From NCBI RefSeq assembly GCF_001667075.1, contig NZ_LZIL01000032.1:186001-250000 (forward strand): a DNA stretch of 64,000 nt. The letters run 5' to 3'. Every line of letters starts with the position of its first letter. The first letter of the stretch is position 1. The position numbers and the translations under genes were made by a program. This document shows positions 37,485 to 46,034 of the stretch, one piece after another. Source of the stretch: Mycobacterium sp. 852014-52450_SCH5900713 (GTDB lineage Bacteria; Actinomycetota; Actinomycetes; Mycobacteriales; Mycobacteriaceae). The notes under the pieces are model-generated. The model was given only the letters and a program-made list of their open reading frames with translations. It was not told the origin of the DNA and did not search any database.

Positions 37485-38171
37485 CTACTGACCGGCCTTG
37501 CCGCCGGCGAGCCACGCTTCCGTCACCCCGCGGGTCTGGGGCGGTGGGTAGACGGTGTCCGGTCGGCCGATTTGGCCGACCTTGACCGTCCACGCCGATG
37601 ATGAGCGGTCGATGCAACTCCCGGCGCCCTGGCTGGGCAGCCACAGCACCGCGGTATTGCCACCGCCGCCGGTGCCGCACCCGTACACCGGGACATACCC
37701 GTCGGCGCGACCGCCCCAGGCGCCACCGTTGCGGAACAGGCACCGCGTGCCGTCGTCGAGAGTCAGCGCGAACGGGTCCGGGGTTGTGGGTGCCTGCACG
37801 GGCGGCAGCGGGCCGTCGTAGTTCACCCGATGCATGCGCTTGTCCCAGGGATTGTCCACGCACAGCAGCGATCCGGGTGTCGAGGGCCAACAGGTGAGGG
37901 CGCCCGCCGCGGTTGGCGAGCAGGAGTAGACGTTGTCGGCCAGCGCCGACGGCGACGGTGAAGAGCACTCGCTGGCCTGGCCGACGTTGCCCGGTCCGGA
38001 CGCCACCTGGTAACCGTTCATCGGTTGGCCATCGGGCCCGACGGCCACGACGGTGATCTGCTGGGTGGGCGGCGGATCCGCGGCAGCCGGCCCGGGCGGC
38101 GACAGGATCGTCGCTGTCAGCACCGTCAGCGCGGCGACGGGGACACCGGCGATTCGCGACATCACGTTCAC
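37485..38171 (-). CDS. secreted cysteine-rich protein, unknown function
   Basis: From GTG 38171 the product has 228 residues with a signal peptide (VMSRIAGVPVAALTVLTATI to AAA-DPPPTQQ). The mature part is rich in glycine and proline with about ten cysteines and repeated tryptophans (LTCWPSTPG, GGAWGGRADGYVPVYGCGTGGGG), suggesting a disulfide-stabilised extracellular fold. GAAAGG lies nine bases before the GTG; ATG 38162 is an alternative start. It is divergent from the oxidoreductase gene with about 50 bases between. I do not recognise the family. Confidence 0.7.
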   Translation of the reverse strand: MNVMSRIAGVPVAALTVLTATILSPPGPAAADPPPTQQITVVAVGPDGQPMNGYQVASGPGNVGQASECSSPSPSALADNVYSCSPTAAGALTCWPSTPGSLLCVDNPWDKRMHRVNYDGPLPPVQAPTTPDPFALTLDDGTRCLFRNGGAWGGRADGYVPVYGCGTGGGGNTAVLWLPSQGAGSCIDRSSSAWTVKVGQIGRPDTVYPPPQTRGVTEAWLAGGKAGQ

Positions 38172-38223
38172 CGCGCAAAACCTTTCGTACGGCGGCCCCC
38201 TTGTTGAAGGGTACGGTGCGCAT

Positions 38224-39234
38224 ATGTCCGATCGAAACCGTCGTTTTCTGCTCCGCGAACGCCCCACCGGCCGCATCGGCCCGGACACCTTCGAACTGAG
38301 CGAGGAGGCGGTGCCCGAGATCGGCGACGGCGAGGCGCTGGTGCGCGTCGACTGGATCTCGCTCGACCCGACCAACCGCATGTGGATCAACGACACCCCG
38401 ACATACCTCCCCCCGGTCGGGCTCGGCGAGGTCATGCGCGCCGCCGGGATCGGCGAGGTCGTCGCGTCCAAGAGCTCCACCTACGCGGTCGGACAGCAGG
38501 TGCAAGGCCTGCTCGGCTGGCAGGAGTACGCGGTCCTCACGGACACGGCGATGGTGAACCCGGTGGACGTGGCACCCGGCATCTCGCCGAGCGCCTACCT
38601 GGGTGCGCTCGGGATGACCGGGCTCACCGCGTGGATCGGGATCCGTGAGATCGGCAAGCCGCGGCCGGGCGAGACCGTCGTCGTCTCCGCGGCCGCGGGT
38701 GCGGTCGGGTCGGTCGCCGGCCAACTCGCCAAGGCCGCCGGCGCTCGCGTCGTCGGGATCGCCGGCGGGCCCGAGAAGTGCGCGCTACTCACCGACCAGC
38801 TCGGCTTCGACGCGGCCGTCGACCACCGAGCCGACGACTGGGCCGCCCAGCTGGCGGCGGCGACGCCCAAGGGCATCGACGTCGACTTCGAAAACGTCGG
38901 CGGCGACCTGATGGACGCCATCTTCGCGCGCCTCAACATCGGCGCCCGCGTCGCGCTCTGCGGCCTGATCTCCGGCTACAACGCGGAAGACCCCCCGCCG
39001 GGCCCCCGCGCATTCGGCAATCTGCTCATCCAGCGCGCCACATTGCAGGGTTTCATCGTCCTCGACCACTTCGGGCGCGCGCCGGAAGCGATCGGCGAGA
39101 TCGCGGGCCTGATCGAGGCGGGAAAGCTCACCCCGCTCGAGACCCTCGTCGAGGGCTTCGAGCAGCTGCCAACGGCGATCAACATGCTCTTCGACGGCAA
39201 GAACGTCGGCAAGCTGGTGGTCAAGGTCGGCTGA
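38224..39234 (+). CDS. NADP-dependent oxidoreductase, MDR superfamily (prostaglandin reductase/YncB-like)
   Basis: The 336-residue protein matches the medium-chain reductases of the leukotriene-B4 12-hydroxydehydrogenase type. It has LDPTNRMWIND near the N-terminus, GMTGLTAWIGIREIG, and the nucleotide-binding loop VVSAAAGAVGSVAGQLAKAAGARVVGIAGG, followed by DVDFENVGGDLMDAI. There is no catalytic zinc ligand set. These enzymes reduce alpha,beta-unsaturated carbonyls with NADPH and act in detoxification. ATG 38224 is chosen because upstream in-frame sequence belongs to the opposite gene's signal region. Confidence 0.92.
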   Translation: MSDRNRRFLLRERPTGRIGPDTFELSEEAVPEIGDGEALVRVDWISLDPTNRMWINDTPTYLPPVGLGEVMRAAGIGEVVASKSSTYAVGQQVQGLLGWQEYAVLTDTAMVNPVDVAPGISPSAYLGALGMTGLTAWIGIREIGKPRPGETVVVSAAAGAVGSVAGQLAKAAGARVVGIAGGPEKCALLTDQLGFDAAVDHRADDWAAQLAAATPKGIDVDFENVGGDLMDAIFARLNIGARVALCGLISGYNAEDPPPGPRAFGNLLIQRATLQGFIVLDHFGRAPEAIGEIAGLIEAGKLTPLETLVEGFEQLPTAINMLFDGKNVGKLVVKVG

Positions 39235-39237
39235 TCC

Positions 39238-40074
39238 TCAGCCGAATTCGAGTAGGGCGAAGACGCCGCGATAAGGCTTCGCGGGCGGAAAGCGCCAGAA
39301 CGCGGGGTATAGCTTGCCGAAGAAGAAGCCCCGCCCCGCGGGCATCGGTACATCGTGCACGGCACGGATGCCGGGCACGCCTTCCGCCAGCTTCGCCAGT
39401 TGACGCACCGAGAGGCTGAAGGGCATCGGCGGTACCCGGTAGCGCTTGGACGATCGCAGCCCCCTTCGCGCGACCTTCTTGACGATCGTCGGCGGCAGGT
39501 CGAAGAACATCCGGCCGCCGGGAAATCGCTTGGCGCACTGGGTGATCAGTCCCAGCGCCTCGTTGGGCTGAAGGTACATCAGCAACCCTTCGGCGGTGAC
39601 GAACACGCCGTTGCCGGTGTCGACCTTGTCCATCCAGCTGTAGTCGAGTGCGGACTGCGCGAGATGAGTGATCCGCGTGGATTGCGGCAGCAGCCGCTGC
39701 CGAAGGTCGATGACCTGAGGCAAATCCACCGAAAGCCAACTGAATTGCGCGCCGGGTAGGGCGCGGTCCAGGCGCCAGAAAGACGTCTGGAAACCTTCGG
39801 CAAGCGCGACCACGGTCGCCCTGGGATGCGCGGTCAGGTAATCGATTGCGCACCGATCGACGGCCAGCGAACGCAGCGCCATCTCCTGGCCCCTGCGCCC
39901 GAACTTCTCGAAGTCGAAGTCGAAGGACTCCACCAGCCTGACGGCCATCGGATCGTCGATGATCGGGTCCGGGCGCCCGGCCTGATATGCCCTGCCGTAG
40001 AGGGTCAGCAGCGCCGTTTCCGAAACACCGGTCAGCAGCGTGGCATCCACCTTCTGGCTGTCTTGATTCGTCAT
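39238..40074 (-). CDS. LCMT-like SAM-dependent methyltransferase
   Basis: The 278-residue protein is a leucine-carboxyl-methyltransferase-like enzyme: TLLTGVSETALLTLYGRAYQ, DDPMAVRLVESFDFDFEKFG, VVALAEGFQTSFWRLDRALP, WLSVDLPQVIDLRQRLLP and FVTAEGLLMYLQPNEAL. It is more divergent than the member at 36608-37453 and belongs to the subgroup annotated as tetracenomycin-polyketide-synthesis-like methyltransferases. Substrate unknown. ATG 40074 and the GTG directly before it are both possible. It converges on the MDR reductase with three bases between stops. Confidence 0.88.
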   Translation of the reverse strand: MTNQDSQKVDATLLTGVSETALLTLYGRAYQAGRPDPIIDDPMAVRLVESFDFDFEKFGRRGQEMALRSLAVDRCAIDYLTAHPRATVVALAEGFQTSFWRLDRALPGAQFSWLSVDLPQVIDLRQRLLPQSTRITHLAQSALDYSWMDKVDTGNGVFVTAEGLLMYLQPNEALGLITQCAKRFPGGRMFFDLPPTIVKKVARRGLRSSKRYRVPPMPFSLSVRQLAKLAEGVPGIRAVHDVPMPAGRGFFFGKLYPAFWRFPPAKPYRGVFALLEFG

Positions 40075-40139
40075 CACGCCAAACCGTAACCGGCTCAGCG
40101 CCGAACGTAGGTGCCTACGCGCCGTCTCATGTCGAGCGG

Positions 40140-40796
40140 CTAGGCCGGTGCGGAAGCCGGATCGATCGGAATCGCGATCTCGTTGCGACGCCGCATCGGC
40201 AGCGTCCAGGGCGGATCGTAGAACCAGGCCTCGGCCTCTCCGGTGGTCTTGATCCCGTTGTCCCGCAATGTTTTCCTGAGCTCATCGGTGCGAGACGCGA
40301 CCGCCTTGGGGCTGCGGTCACCGCTGAATCGCAGCACGGCTACGGTCGCGGACGGCACGGTGACGAGGCGGACCTGATCGTCTTTGGGCGCGGGAAGGGT
40401 CTCCATCGTCCACTTCTCGGGCATGAAAAACCGGATCACCCAGCCACTCTCGGCGCTGGCGGACTGTACGACGGGCGCGGTCATCGCGATCTGCTGGCCA
40501 CGACGGCCCGGCTGCTGGCTGACGGGTGCCGTCATCGAGATCGATTCGTTGCCCCGATTGCCGCCGAATATGTATCCCGCCAGTCGTCGGAACCCCACGT
40601 CACGAGCGCGGTTTTCGTCGGCGTCGACTGTAGTCTCGGCGGCAATCCGCGGACCGTAGCGGCGTATCTCGACGGTGCCGGTGAGCGGATGGCGCGTGTA
40701 CTTCGGTTCCTCGAGGCCAACGCGAATGCCGCCCACCGCCAGAACCGATTCGGCGACCTGCTCGGCGAGCTTGATCGGGTTCATCATCAAAACCAT
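40140..40796 (-). CDS. SOUL heme-binding family protein
   Basis: The protein of about 218 residues matches the SOUL/HEBP family: YTRHPLTGTVEIRRYGPRIAAET, GFRRLAGYIFGGNRGNESISMTAPV, IRFFMPEKWTMETLPAP, VAVLRFSGDRS and the C-terminal AWFYDPPWTLPMRRRNEIAIPI. The family binds heme or other tetrapyrroles in eukaryotes; the bacterial role is not settled. The start is uncertain: ATG 40796 follows a GGTGGG, while an in-frame TTG at 40823 and ATG codons at 40787 and 40784 are alternatives. Confidence 0.88.
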   Translation of the reverse strand: MVLMMNPIKLAEQVAESVLAVGGIRVGLEEPKYTRHPLTGTVEIRRYGPRIAAETTVDADENRARDVGFRRLAGYIFGGNRGNESISMTAPVSQQPGRRGQQIAMTAPVVQSASAESGWVIRFFMPEKWTMETLPAPKDDQVRLVTVPSATVAVLRFSGDRSPKAVASRTDELRKTLRDNGIKTTGEAEAWFYDPPWTLPMRRRNEIAIPIDPASAPA

Positions 40797-40992
40797 TTGA
40801 CCCACCAGGCCCCGATGACGCAAGTGCGGTCACTCCCCAACGACGGTGTCACCCGACCCTTGTCTTTCGTCGTGGGCGAGGGTAACGCGCGTCCTCCCCG
40901 GTGGCGGGTTGGGATCGGTAGCCGACCCGGGGATCTGTACTTGGCGCAACGACGACGCCAGTCCGGCGCCGCCCCACGAAAGGAAGTCAGAA

Positions 40993-41247
40993 ATGAAGAT
41001 CGTCCCGGCCAGCATCGAAGAGCAGATCAACCGGGTGGACCGGCAGCGCAGCCTCTACATCGGGCTCAGCGCCGGCGCCGTGGCGCTGTGGAGCGCTTTC
41101 CGGCTGATCTGGGCCCTCTACATCGGGATGACATTCGGCTGGTTCTTGGGGTCGATGGTCTTCCAGTTGGTGCTGTGGGGCGTGATCGGTGCGGTCTCGG
41201 CGGTTGCGGCCGCTGGGTTCCTGACCCGCTACGCCAAGGGCTCTTGA
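40993..41247 (+). CDS. small two-helix membrane protein
   Basis: The 84-residue protein has a charged N-terminus (MKIVPASIEEQINRVDRQRS) and two membrane helices (about 20-45 and 47-75) ending in a basic tail. AAGGAAG upstream of ATG 40993 supports the start. The family is not recognised and no partner is obvious. A strong hairpin terminator follows between it and the convergent aldehyde dehydrogenase gene. Confidence 0.75.
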   Translation: MKIVPASIEEQINRVDRQRSLYIGLSAGAVALWSAFRLIWALYIGMTFGWFLGSMVFQLVLWGVIGAVSAVAAAGFLTRYAKGS

Positions 41248-41266
41248 CTCGTCCGTAGCAGCGCGA

Positions 41267-41295
41267 AGTTCCGAACCTCATGGAGGTTCGGAACT
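41267..41295. terminator. bidirectional terminator hairpin
   Basis: AGTTCCGAACCTC (41267-41279) and GAGGTTCGGAACT (41283-41295) form a perfect 13-bp stem with a three-base loop between two convergent genes. Confidence 0.8.
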
Positions 41296-41309
41296 CTTGC
41301 GTTCGAAGG

Positions 41310-42764
41310 CTAGAGCTGGGCCCAGACCGACTTCGTCTTCAGGTAGGCCTCGATGCCCTCACGCCCGAACTCGTGACCCCAGCCGGACTGCTTGTAACCG
41401 CCGAACGGTACATCGTGGTCGAACACCAACTGGCAGTTCACCTGAACGCTGCCGGCCTGCAGCCGCTTGACGATGCGGTGGGCGCGGCCGAGGTTCTCCG
41501 TCCAGGCCGTGGCCGCCAGGCCGTAGGTGGTGTCGTTGGCCATGGCCACGGCCTCGTCCTCATCGTCGAACGGCAGGACACTGACCACCGGCCCGAAGAT
41601 CTCCTGCTGATACAGCCGCATGCCGGGGTCGACGTTGGTCAGCACCGTCGGGTGCACGAAGTAGCCCTTGCGGTCCAGGCGGTAGCCGCCGGTCACCACT
41701 TCGACGCCGTCACTCTTGCCCTCGTCGATAAAACCCATGACGCGGGTCAGCTGCTTCTGGCTGATCAACGGTCCGCTGACGCAGCCCTCTTCGCTGGGCG
41801 CGCCCAGCTTGAACGTGTCAGCCATCAGCGCAATGCCTTCCACCACGCGGTCGTACACCCCACGCTGCACGAAAATCCTCGAGCCACATACGCATCCCTG
41901 CCCGGAGTGCACGAAGATGCCCAACGACGCCATCATGATCGCCTTGTCCAGGTCGGCGTCGTCGAAGATCAGCACCGGCGACTTCCCGCCGAGTTCGAGC
42001 ATGACCTTCTTCAGGTTGCCGGCCGAGGCCCGCACGATCTCCTTGCCGACCTCGGTCGACCCGGTGAAGGCGACCTTCTCGACGTCGGGATGCGCGGTGA
42101 TCGCCGCACCGGCGGTATGCCCGTAACCGGTCAGCAGGTTGACCACTCCCTCGGGGACACCGGCATCGTGAATCAGCCTGTCCAGCAAGACCGCCGACAG
42201 CGGGGTCTCCTCCGCGGGTTTGACGAGCATGCTGCACCCGGCCGCCAGCGCGGGCGCCAGCTTCGCGCTGGCATTGAAGATCGGGCCGTTCCACGGGAAG
42301 ATCAGCCCCACCACGCCGAAGGGCTCCTTGAGCGTGTAGGCATGCATGTTGACGAAGGCGTCGGTGGCGATGCCGTCCGTCTTCACGTCATACGCGACGC
42401 CGTTGAGCTTGGAACACCAGCCCGCGTAGTAGCGGAAGAACTCCGAGCAGGTCGACATCTGCAACTGCGCCTGCATCAACGGCATGCCGGTGTTGAGCGA
42501 GTCGAGTTGGGCGAACTCTTCGGCATGCTCGTCGATCAAATCCGCGATACGCCACATGATCTTGGCGCGCTCGCGGCCCGGCAGCTGGGACCAGGCGCCC
42601 GATTCGAAGGAAGCCCTCGCCCGCGCGGCGGCACCGTCGACCGCCGCTTCCCCACAGTCGGTGAACTCGGTGATCGTCTCCTCGGTGGCGGGGTCGATGA
42701 CCGCGATGACCTCGCCCGTTCCCGGGCGGTTTCGGAGGTCCTCCAATACCGTCTGCAGCGTCAT
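41310..42764 (-). CDS. aldehyde dehydrogenase (ALDH superfamily)
   Basis: The 484-residue enzyme has the ALDH hallmarks: FPWNGPIFNASAKLAPALAAG (N-terminal NAD-binding region), VAFTGSTEVGKEI, the general-base glutamate in LELGGKSP, the catalytic cysteine in GQGCVCGSRIF (Cys291, with Cys293 next to it), and the C-terminal PFGGYKQSGWGHEFG. It oxidises an aldehyde to the acid with NAD(P)+. ATG 42764 follows GGAAGGGA; in-frame sequence further upstream to 42827 runs into the operator. A large palindrome at 42800-42833 suggests tight repression. Confidence 0.94.
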   Translation of the reverse strand: MTLQTVLEDLRNRPGTGEVIAVIDPATEETITEFTDCGEAAVDGAAARARASFESGAWSQLPGRERAKIMWRIADLIDEHAEEFAQLDSLNTGMPLMQAQLQMSTCSEFFRYYAGWCSKLNGVAYDVKTDGIATDAFVNMHAYTLKEPFGVVGLIFPWNGPIFNASAKLAPALAAGCSMLVKPAEETPLSAVLLDRLIHDAGVPEGVVNLLTGYGHTAGAAITAHPDVEKVAFTGSTEVGKEIVRASAGNLKKVMLELGGKSPVLIFDDADLDKAIMMASLGIFVHSGQGCVCGSRIFVQRGVYDRVVEGIALMADTFKLGAPSEEGCVSGPLISQKQLTRVMGFIDEGKSDGVEVVTGGYRLDRKGYFVHPTVLTNVDPGMRLYQQEIFGPVVSVLPFDDEDEAVAMANDTTYGLAATAWTENLGRAHRIVKRLQAGSVQVNCQLVFDHDVPFGGYKQSGWGHEFGREGIEAYLKTKSVWAQL

Positions 42765-42799
42765 CCGATCCCTTCCGTATCGCGGTGCCGTTCGGCCGG

Positions 42800-42833
42800 C
42801 ACACAATGCTGAGCACTTGCTTAGCATTGTGTG
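42800..42833. promoter_or_regulatory. 34-bp palindrome, operator of the aldehyde dehydrogenase gene
   Basis: CACACAATGCTGAGCAC (42800-42816) faces TTGCTTAGCATTGTGTG (42817-42833). The two 17-base halves are complementary at 15 positions, including 11 perfect outer pairs. It lies 36-69 bases upstream of ATG 42764, where a dimeric or dimer-of-dimers repressor such as TetR would block the promoter. Confidence 0.7.
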
Positions 42834-42917
42834 TGCAGCCGGTCAAGGCCGCGTTCACGGATCAGACCGCGGCGCCGTGCCGCGAAAGCGGTTGGTATCG
42901 ATTGGCTAGCGCAGCAC

Positions 42918-43328
42918 TCAGCGCAGTTCCTGGATGCGGATCAGGTTGCCCGCGGGATCGCGGACCGCGCAGTCCCGCAGTCCGTACGGCTGTTCTGTCG
43001 GCTCCTGGACGATGTCGACGTCGTTGGCCTGCAGCTGCTCGAAGGTGCGGTCGAGGTCCTTGGTCGCCAACAGCAACGTGGCGTAGCTGCCCTTGGCCAT
43101 CATCTCGGCGATGGTGCGCCGCTCGTCATCGGTGATGCCCGAGTTGGCGGCCGGCGGATTCAGGACGATCGACGTGTCGGGCTGGTTCGGAGGTCCCACG
43201 GTGATCCACCGCATCTTGCCCTTTCCGACGTCAAGGCGGACTTCGAAGCCGAGGGTGTCGCGGTAGAAGGCGAGCGAGGATTCCGGGTCGTCGTGTGGCA
43301 GGAAGCTCGAGTGAATCGTGATATCCAT
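42918..43328 (-). CDS. VOC/glyoxalase superfamily protein
   Basis: The 136-residue protein is one VOC module pair: MDITIHSSFLPHDDPESSLA with FYRDTLGFEVRLDVG, then YATLLLATKDLDRTFEQLQAND and YGLRDCAVRDPAGNLIRIQEL. The VOC fold binds a metal in glyoxalases and dioxygenases or a ligand in resistance proteins; the first metal ligand is plausibly His6. It lies four bases downstream of an AraC regulator gene, a pairing common in actinobacteria, and so may be controlled by or work with that regulator. Confidence 0.88.
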   Translation of the reverse strand: MDITIHSSFLPHDDPESSLAFYRDTLGFEVRLDVGKGKMRWITVGPPNQPDTSIVLNPPAANSGITDDERRTIAEMMAKGSYATLLLATKDLDRTFEQLQANDVDIVQEPTEQPYGLRDCAVRDPAGNLIRIQELR

Positions 43329-43332
43329 GGGG

Positions 43333-43782
43333 TCAGGCTAAGCGCGGCCCGGTGACCGATGCTTCTCGATTCCTGATCGGTCTGGTCACCTGTTTGGCCA
43401 CGCAGGGCGGCATTCCGGCCAGCGTGTCCACCCCCAGGCGCCGGTAGGTGCTCGGCGGCACGCCGACCAGTTCGGTGAAGCGAGTGCTGAAGGTGCCCAA
43501 CGAAGAGCAACCGACCGCGAAACACACATCGGTGACGCTCAGGTCGCCACGCCGCAGCAGCGCCATCGCGCGCTCGATGCGCCGCGTCATCAGATAGGAG
43601 TATGGCGACTCGCCGTAGGCACGGCGGAACTCGCGGCTCAGGTGGCCGGCGGACATGTGCACGTCACGCGCGAGCGCCTCCACGTCCAGCGGCCGTGCAT
43701 ACTCGCGATCGATCCGGTCCCGGACGCGGCGGAGCAGCGTGAGGTTGCGCAGGCGCTGCGCCGCGTCGGCTCCTTGGCGCAC
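43333..43782 (-). CDS. AraC-family transcriptional regulator (DNA-binding domain only)
   Basis: The 149-residue protein is essentially two AraC helix-turn-helix units: LDVEALARDVHMSAGHLSREFRRAYGESPYSYL and DLSVTDVCFAVGCSSLGTFSTRFTELVGVPPSTYRR. There is no N-terminal ligand domain, so sensing must be done otherwise. The C-terminal tail of about 30 residues contains a cysteine (MPPCVAKQ). The start is GTG 43782. It lies between the epimerase gene (9 bases) and the VOC gene (4 bases), in one apparent operon. Confidence 0.9.
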   Translation of the reverse strand: MRQGADAAQRLRNLTLLRRVRDRIDREYARPLDVEALARDVHMSAGHLSREFRRAYGESPYSYLMTRRIERAMALLRRGDLSVTDVCFAVGCSSLGTFSTRFTELVGVPPSTYRRLGVDTLAGMPPCVAKQVTRPIRNREASVTGPRLA

Positions 43783-43791
43783 CGGTAATCC

Positions 43792-44694
43792 CTACGCGCC
43801 GACCAACTCTGGATGGAACTTGGTCGCCATCCGGCGCAGCCCGTCACGCCAGTCGACCGTCGTGCCGCCGATCAGCTCGTGCATCCGGACGCTGTCCGTG
43901 GGATTGCCGCGCAGCGCCTGAGCGCTCACCTCGAAGACCGGCTCCTTGCCCACCAGCGAGCCCAGGTAGCCACACCACTCCTGGATGCTGACCGTTTGGT
44001 CACCGCACCAGTTGACCGTGGTCGCCGGGACCGACGCCACCTCCAGCAGCTTCGGAATGGTCGCGATGATGTCGTCCTCGTGAATCGGGTTGTAGCGCGC
44101 GGGTTCCCCGGGCGGGACCGGGATCGGGATGCCCGCCAGCAGCATCTCCATGTGGTAGAACGGCCACCCGCCGTTGTCGCCGTATGGGACGTTGAGCCGG
44201 GCGACGGTGGTGGGCACTCCGAGGGCCCGCGCCATCGAACGGGCGACGACCTCCCCGGCGATCTTGGAGATGGAGTAGGTGGGGAACAGGCACTTGTGGT
44301 TGTCGCCCAGGGCGGCGGCCTCGGTTCGCGGATCGTCGCCCGGCGGGTCATAGACGGCGGCGGACGAACAATGCAGAAACGCCTTGGCATCGCGGCAGTG
44401 CGCCATGAGCAGACCCACCGACTCCGCATTGGCGGCGAGGTCCTTGTCCCAGTTCCCGCTCTTGGCCACTGCCAGGTTCAGGACGTACTCGAAATCGGTT
44501 GGCAGACTGGCGAAGTCACCTGCTGCCAGGTTGACCTTCTCGCATCGGACGCCAGCCTTCTCCAGGCCCTCCCGGGCCGCCGGATCGGTGAAGCGGGCAA
44601 TGCCCCACACCTCGTTGTCGGCCGCGAGCGCCCGCGCAATGGGGGTTGCGATTTGACCGGTCGGACCGGTGATCAGGATCTTCGAGCCGCGCAT
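43792..44694 (-). CDS. NAD(P)-dependent epimerase/dehydratase (extended SDR)
   Basis: The 300-residue protein begins MRGSKILITGPTGQIATPIA with the extended-SDR nucleotide loop TGxxGxI, has HCSSAAVYDPPGDDP and the active-site YSISK (SPTYSISKIAGE-like), then NVPYGDNGGWPFYHMEMLLAG. It would oxidise/reduce or epimerise a hydroxy substrate such as a sugar nucleotide or steroid. ATG 44694 lies 17 bases after the acyl-CoA dehydrogenase-like gene. In-frame sequence upstream of 44694 is the shadow of that neighbour. Confidence 0.88.
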   Translation of the reverse strand: MRGSKILITGPTGQIATPIARALAADNEVWGIARFTDPAAREGLEKAGVRCEKVNLAAGDFASLPTDFEYVLNLAVAKSGNWDKDLAANAESVGLLMAHCRDAKAFLHCSSAAVYDPPGDDPRTEAAALGDNHKCLFPTYSISKIAGEVVARSMARALGVPTTVARLNVPYGDNGGWPFYHMEMLLAGIPIPVPPGEPARYNPIHEDDIIATIPKLLEVASVPATTVNWCGDQTVSIQEWCGYLGSLVGKEPVFEVSAQALRGNPTDSVRMHELIGGTTVDWRDGLRRMATKFHPELVGA

Positions 44695-44711
44695 GCGCTG
44701 ATAGTAGCGAC

Positions 44712-45896
44712 TCACAGCCCTGGTTGGTCGTCGATGATGCCGAGCCAGATCTGCGCGACGTCGATGGCGACTTTCTCGCTGATGAAGGCATGCTGCGTCC
44801 CGGTGTAGATGTCCCGGAAAGCGCGCTCCAACCGGGTACCCTCCCGGATCGAGCTGGTGCCCGCGACCAGGTGCGCCCACTCGGCGCAGCTTCGGGCCGT
44901 GTCGGTCGCAAAGACCGCCGCCACGCGCATGTCCGCGCGCAGCAACGGTGTCAGCTCCTCCCCCGACGCGACCGCGGCCTCGGCGGTGGTGAACGCGTCG
45001 AGCACCAGCAGCCGAGCGGCGCGCCAGGCCGCGCGGTGGTGCGCCAGCCCCTTCTGGAAGGTCGGGCGGCTGGCCAGCGACGCCATGTCACTCATCCGGA
45101 ACTTCGTCGCCGCCAACTCCTGGACGTCGTCGAGCATGCTCTTGGCGACGCCCAGGGCCCACGACGCGTGACCGGCGGCGGTCACCGGCATCAGCCCCAT
45201 CCGGGTGGCCGGCGACGTCCCGCGATACGGCTGACGCACAAAGAGCTCGAAGGTGCGGCTCGCCGGTACGAACACCTCCTGGGCGCTGTAATCATAGGAC
45301 CCGGTTCCCTTGAGCCCCTGGACAAACCAGCCGTCGTTGAAGCTGATCTGATCCCGGGGAATCACCGCGACCCGCATCTCGGGGAAGCCCTCACTGATCC
45401 AGCGCATTTCGCCGTTGTCCATCGGAAGGAACCCGGCGGCGACGTACTGGGAATGCCCGATGCCCGAGCCGAAGTTCCACGACCCGCTCACCAGGTAGCC
45501 GCCATCGACGGCGGATCCCTGCCCGTTGGGGAAGAATTGGCCGCCCATCGTGACGCGGTTGTCGTGCGCCGTGAACACCTCGGCAAAACCCTCGTCGGGC
45601 AGATACGCCGCGACGGCGAAGGAAGATGGCAGGTTGGCGATGCCGACCCACCCGAAAGAGCCGTCCTGCCAAGCCATTTCGATCCAGGTTTCGATCATCT
45701 CGGTGAACGACGGCTCCGTACCGCCCGCCGGGGCCGGGTTGAACGCGGACATCAGCCCGGTCGCCCACATCTCGTCGACGATCGCCGGGGTAAGGGTGCG
45801 CATCCGCTCGGATTCTGCGGCCTCGGCGCGCACCAGGTCGCGCATTCCGCGGGCGAGCGAGACAACCCGGTCATCGGTGTCGGCTATCGACGTCAT
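44712..45896 (-). CDS. acyl-CoA dehydrogenase-like flavin enzyme (HsaA-type monooxygenase group)
   Basis: The 394-residue protein has the ACAD fold: helical N-terminus with MWATGLMSAFNPAPAGG, the middle beta domain GSWNFGSGIGHSQYVAAGFL and LKGTGSYDYSAQEVFVP, and a C-terminal helical domain. The catalytic base glutamate of true acyl-CoA dehydrogenases is not evident; the GSW-x-GSGI and GTGSYDY motifs are those of flavin-dependent hydroxylases such as HsaA. It could hydroxylate a ring or other small substrate with a reductase partner. It is the first gene of an apparent four-gene operon ending with the VOC gene. Confidence 0.88.
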   Translation of the reverse strand: MTSIADTDDRVVSLARGMRDLVRAEAAESERMRTLTPAIVDEMWATGLMSAFNPAPAGGTEPSFTEMIETWIEMAWQDGSFGWVGIANLPSSFAVAAYLPDEGFAEVFTAHDNRVTMGGQFFPNGQGSAVDGGYLVSGSWNFGSGIGHSQYVAAGFLPMDNGEMRWISEGFPEMRVAVIPRDQISFNDGWFVQGLKGTGSYDYSAQEVFVPASRTFELFVRQPYRGTSPATRMGLMPVTAAGHASWALGVAKSMLDDVQELAATKFRMSDMASLASRPTFQKGLAHHRAAWRAARLLVLDAFTTAEAAVASGEELTPLLRADMRVAAVFATDTARSCAEWAHLVAGTSSIREGTRLERAFRDIYTGTQHAFISEKVAIDVAQIWLGIIDDQPGL

Positions 45897-46034
45897 CCAC
45901 CTGTCCCATCATCGCGACGGCATCAGCGGGAAACTGATATCGGTGACCGTACCAACCGCTTAGCGCTGAAAAGAATGAATCGCGGGACACGGGGCCGGAA
46001 GCGGTACGCCGAAATGTCGCCTTACCGTAGGGGC

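Noticed and set aside
40107-40120. CGTAGG-TG-CCTACG inverted repeat between the methyltransferase and SOUL genes
   Set aside because: Arms are only 6 bp and the flanks do not match the three-copy repeat; too weak to call.
41280-42812. 510-codon open frame opposite the aldehyde dehydrogenase
   Set aside because: It is a high-GC shadow in the complementary frame; the minus strand encodes a complete ALDH with all motifs.
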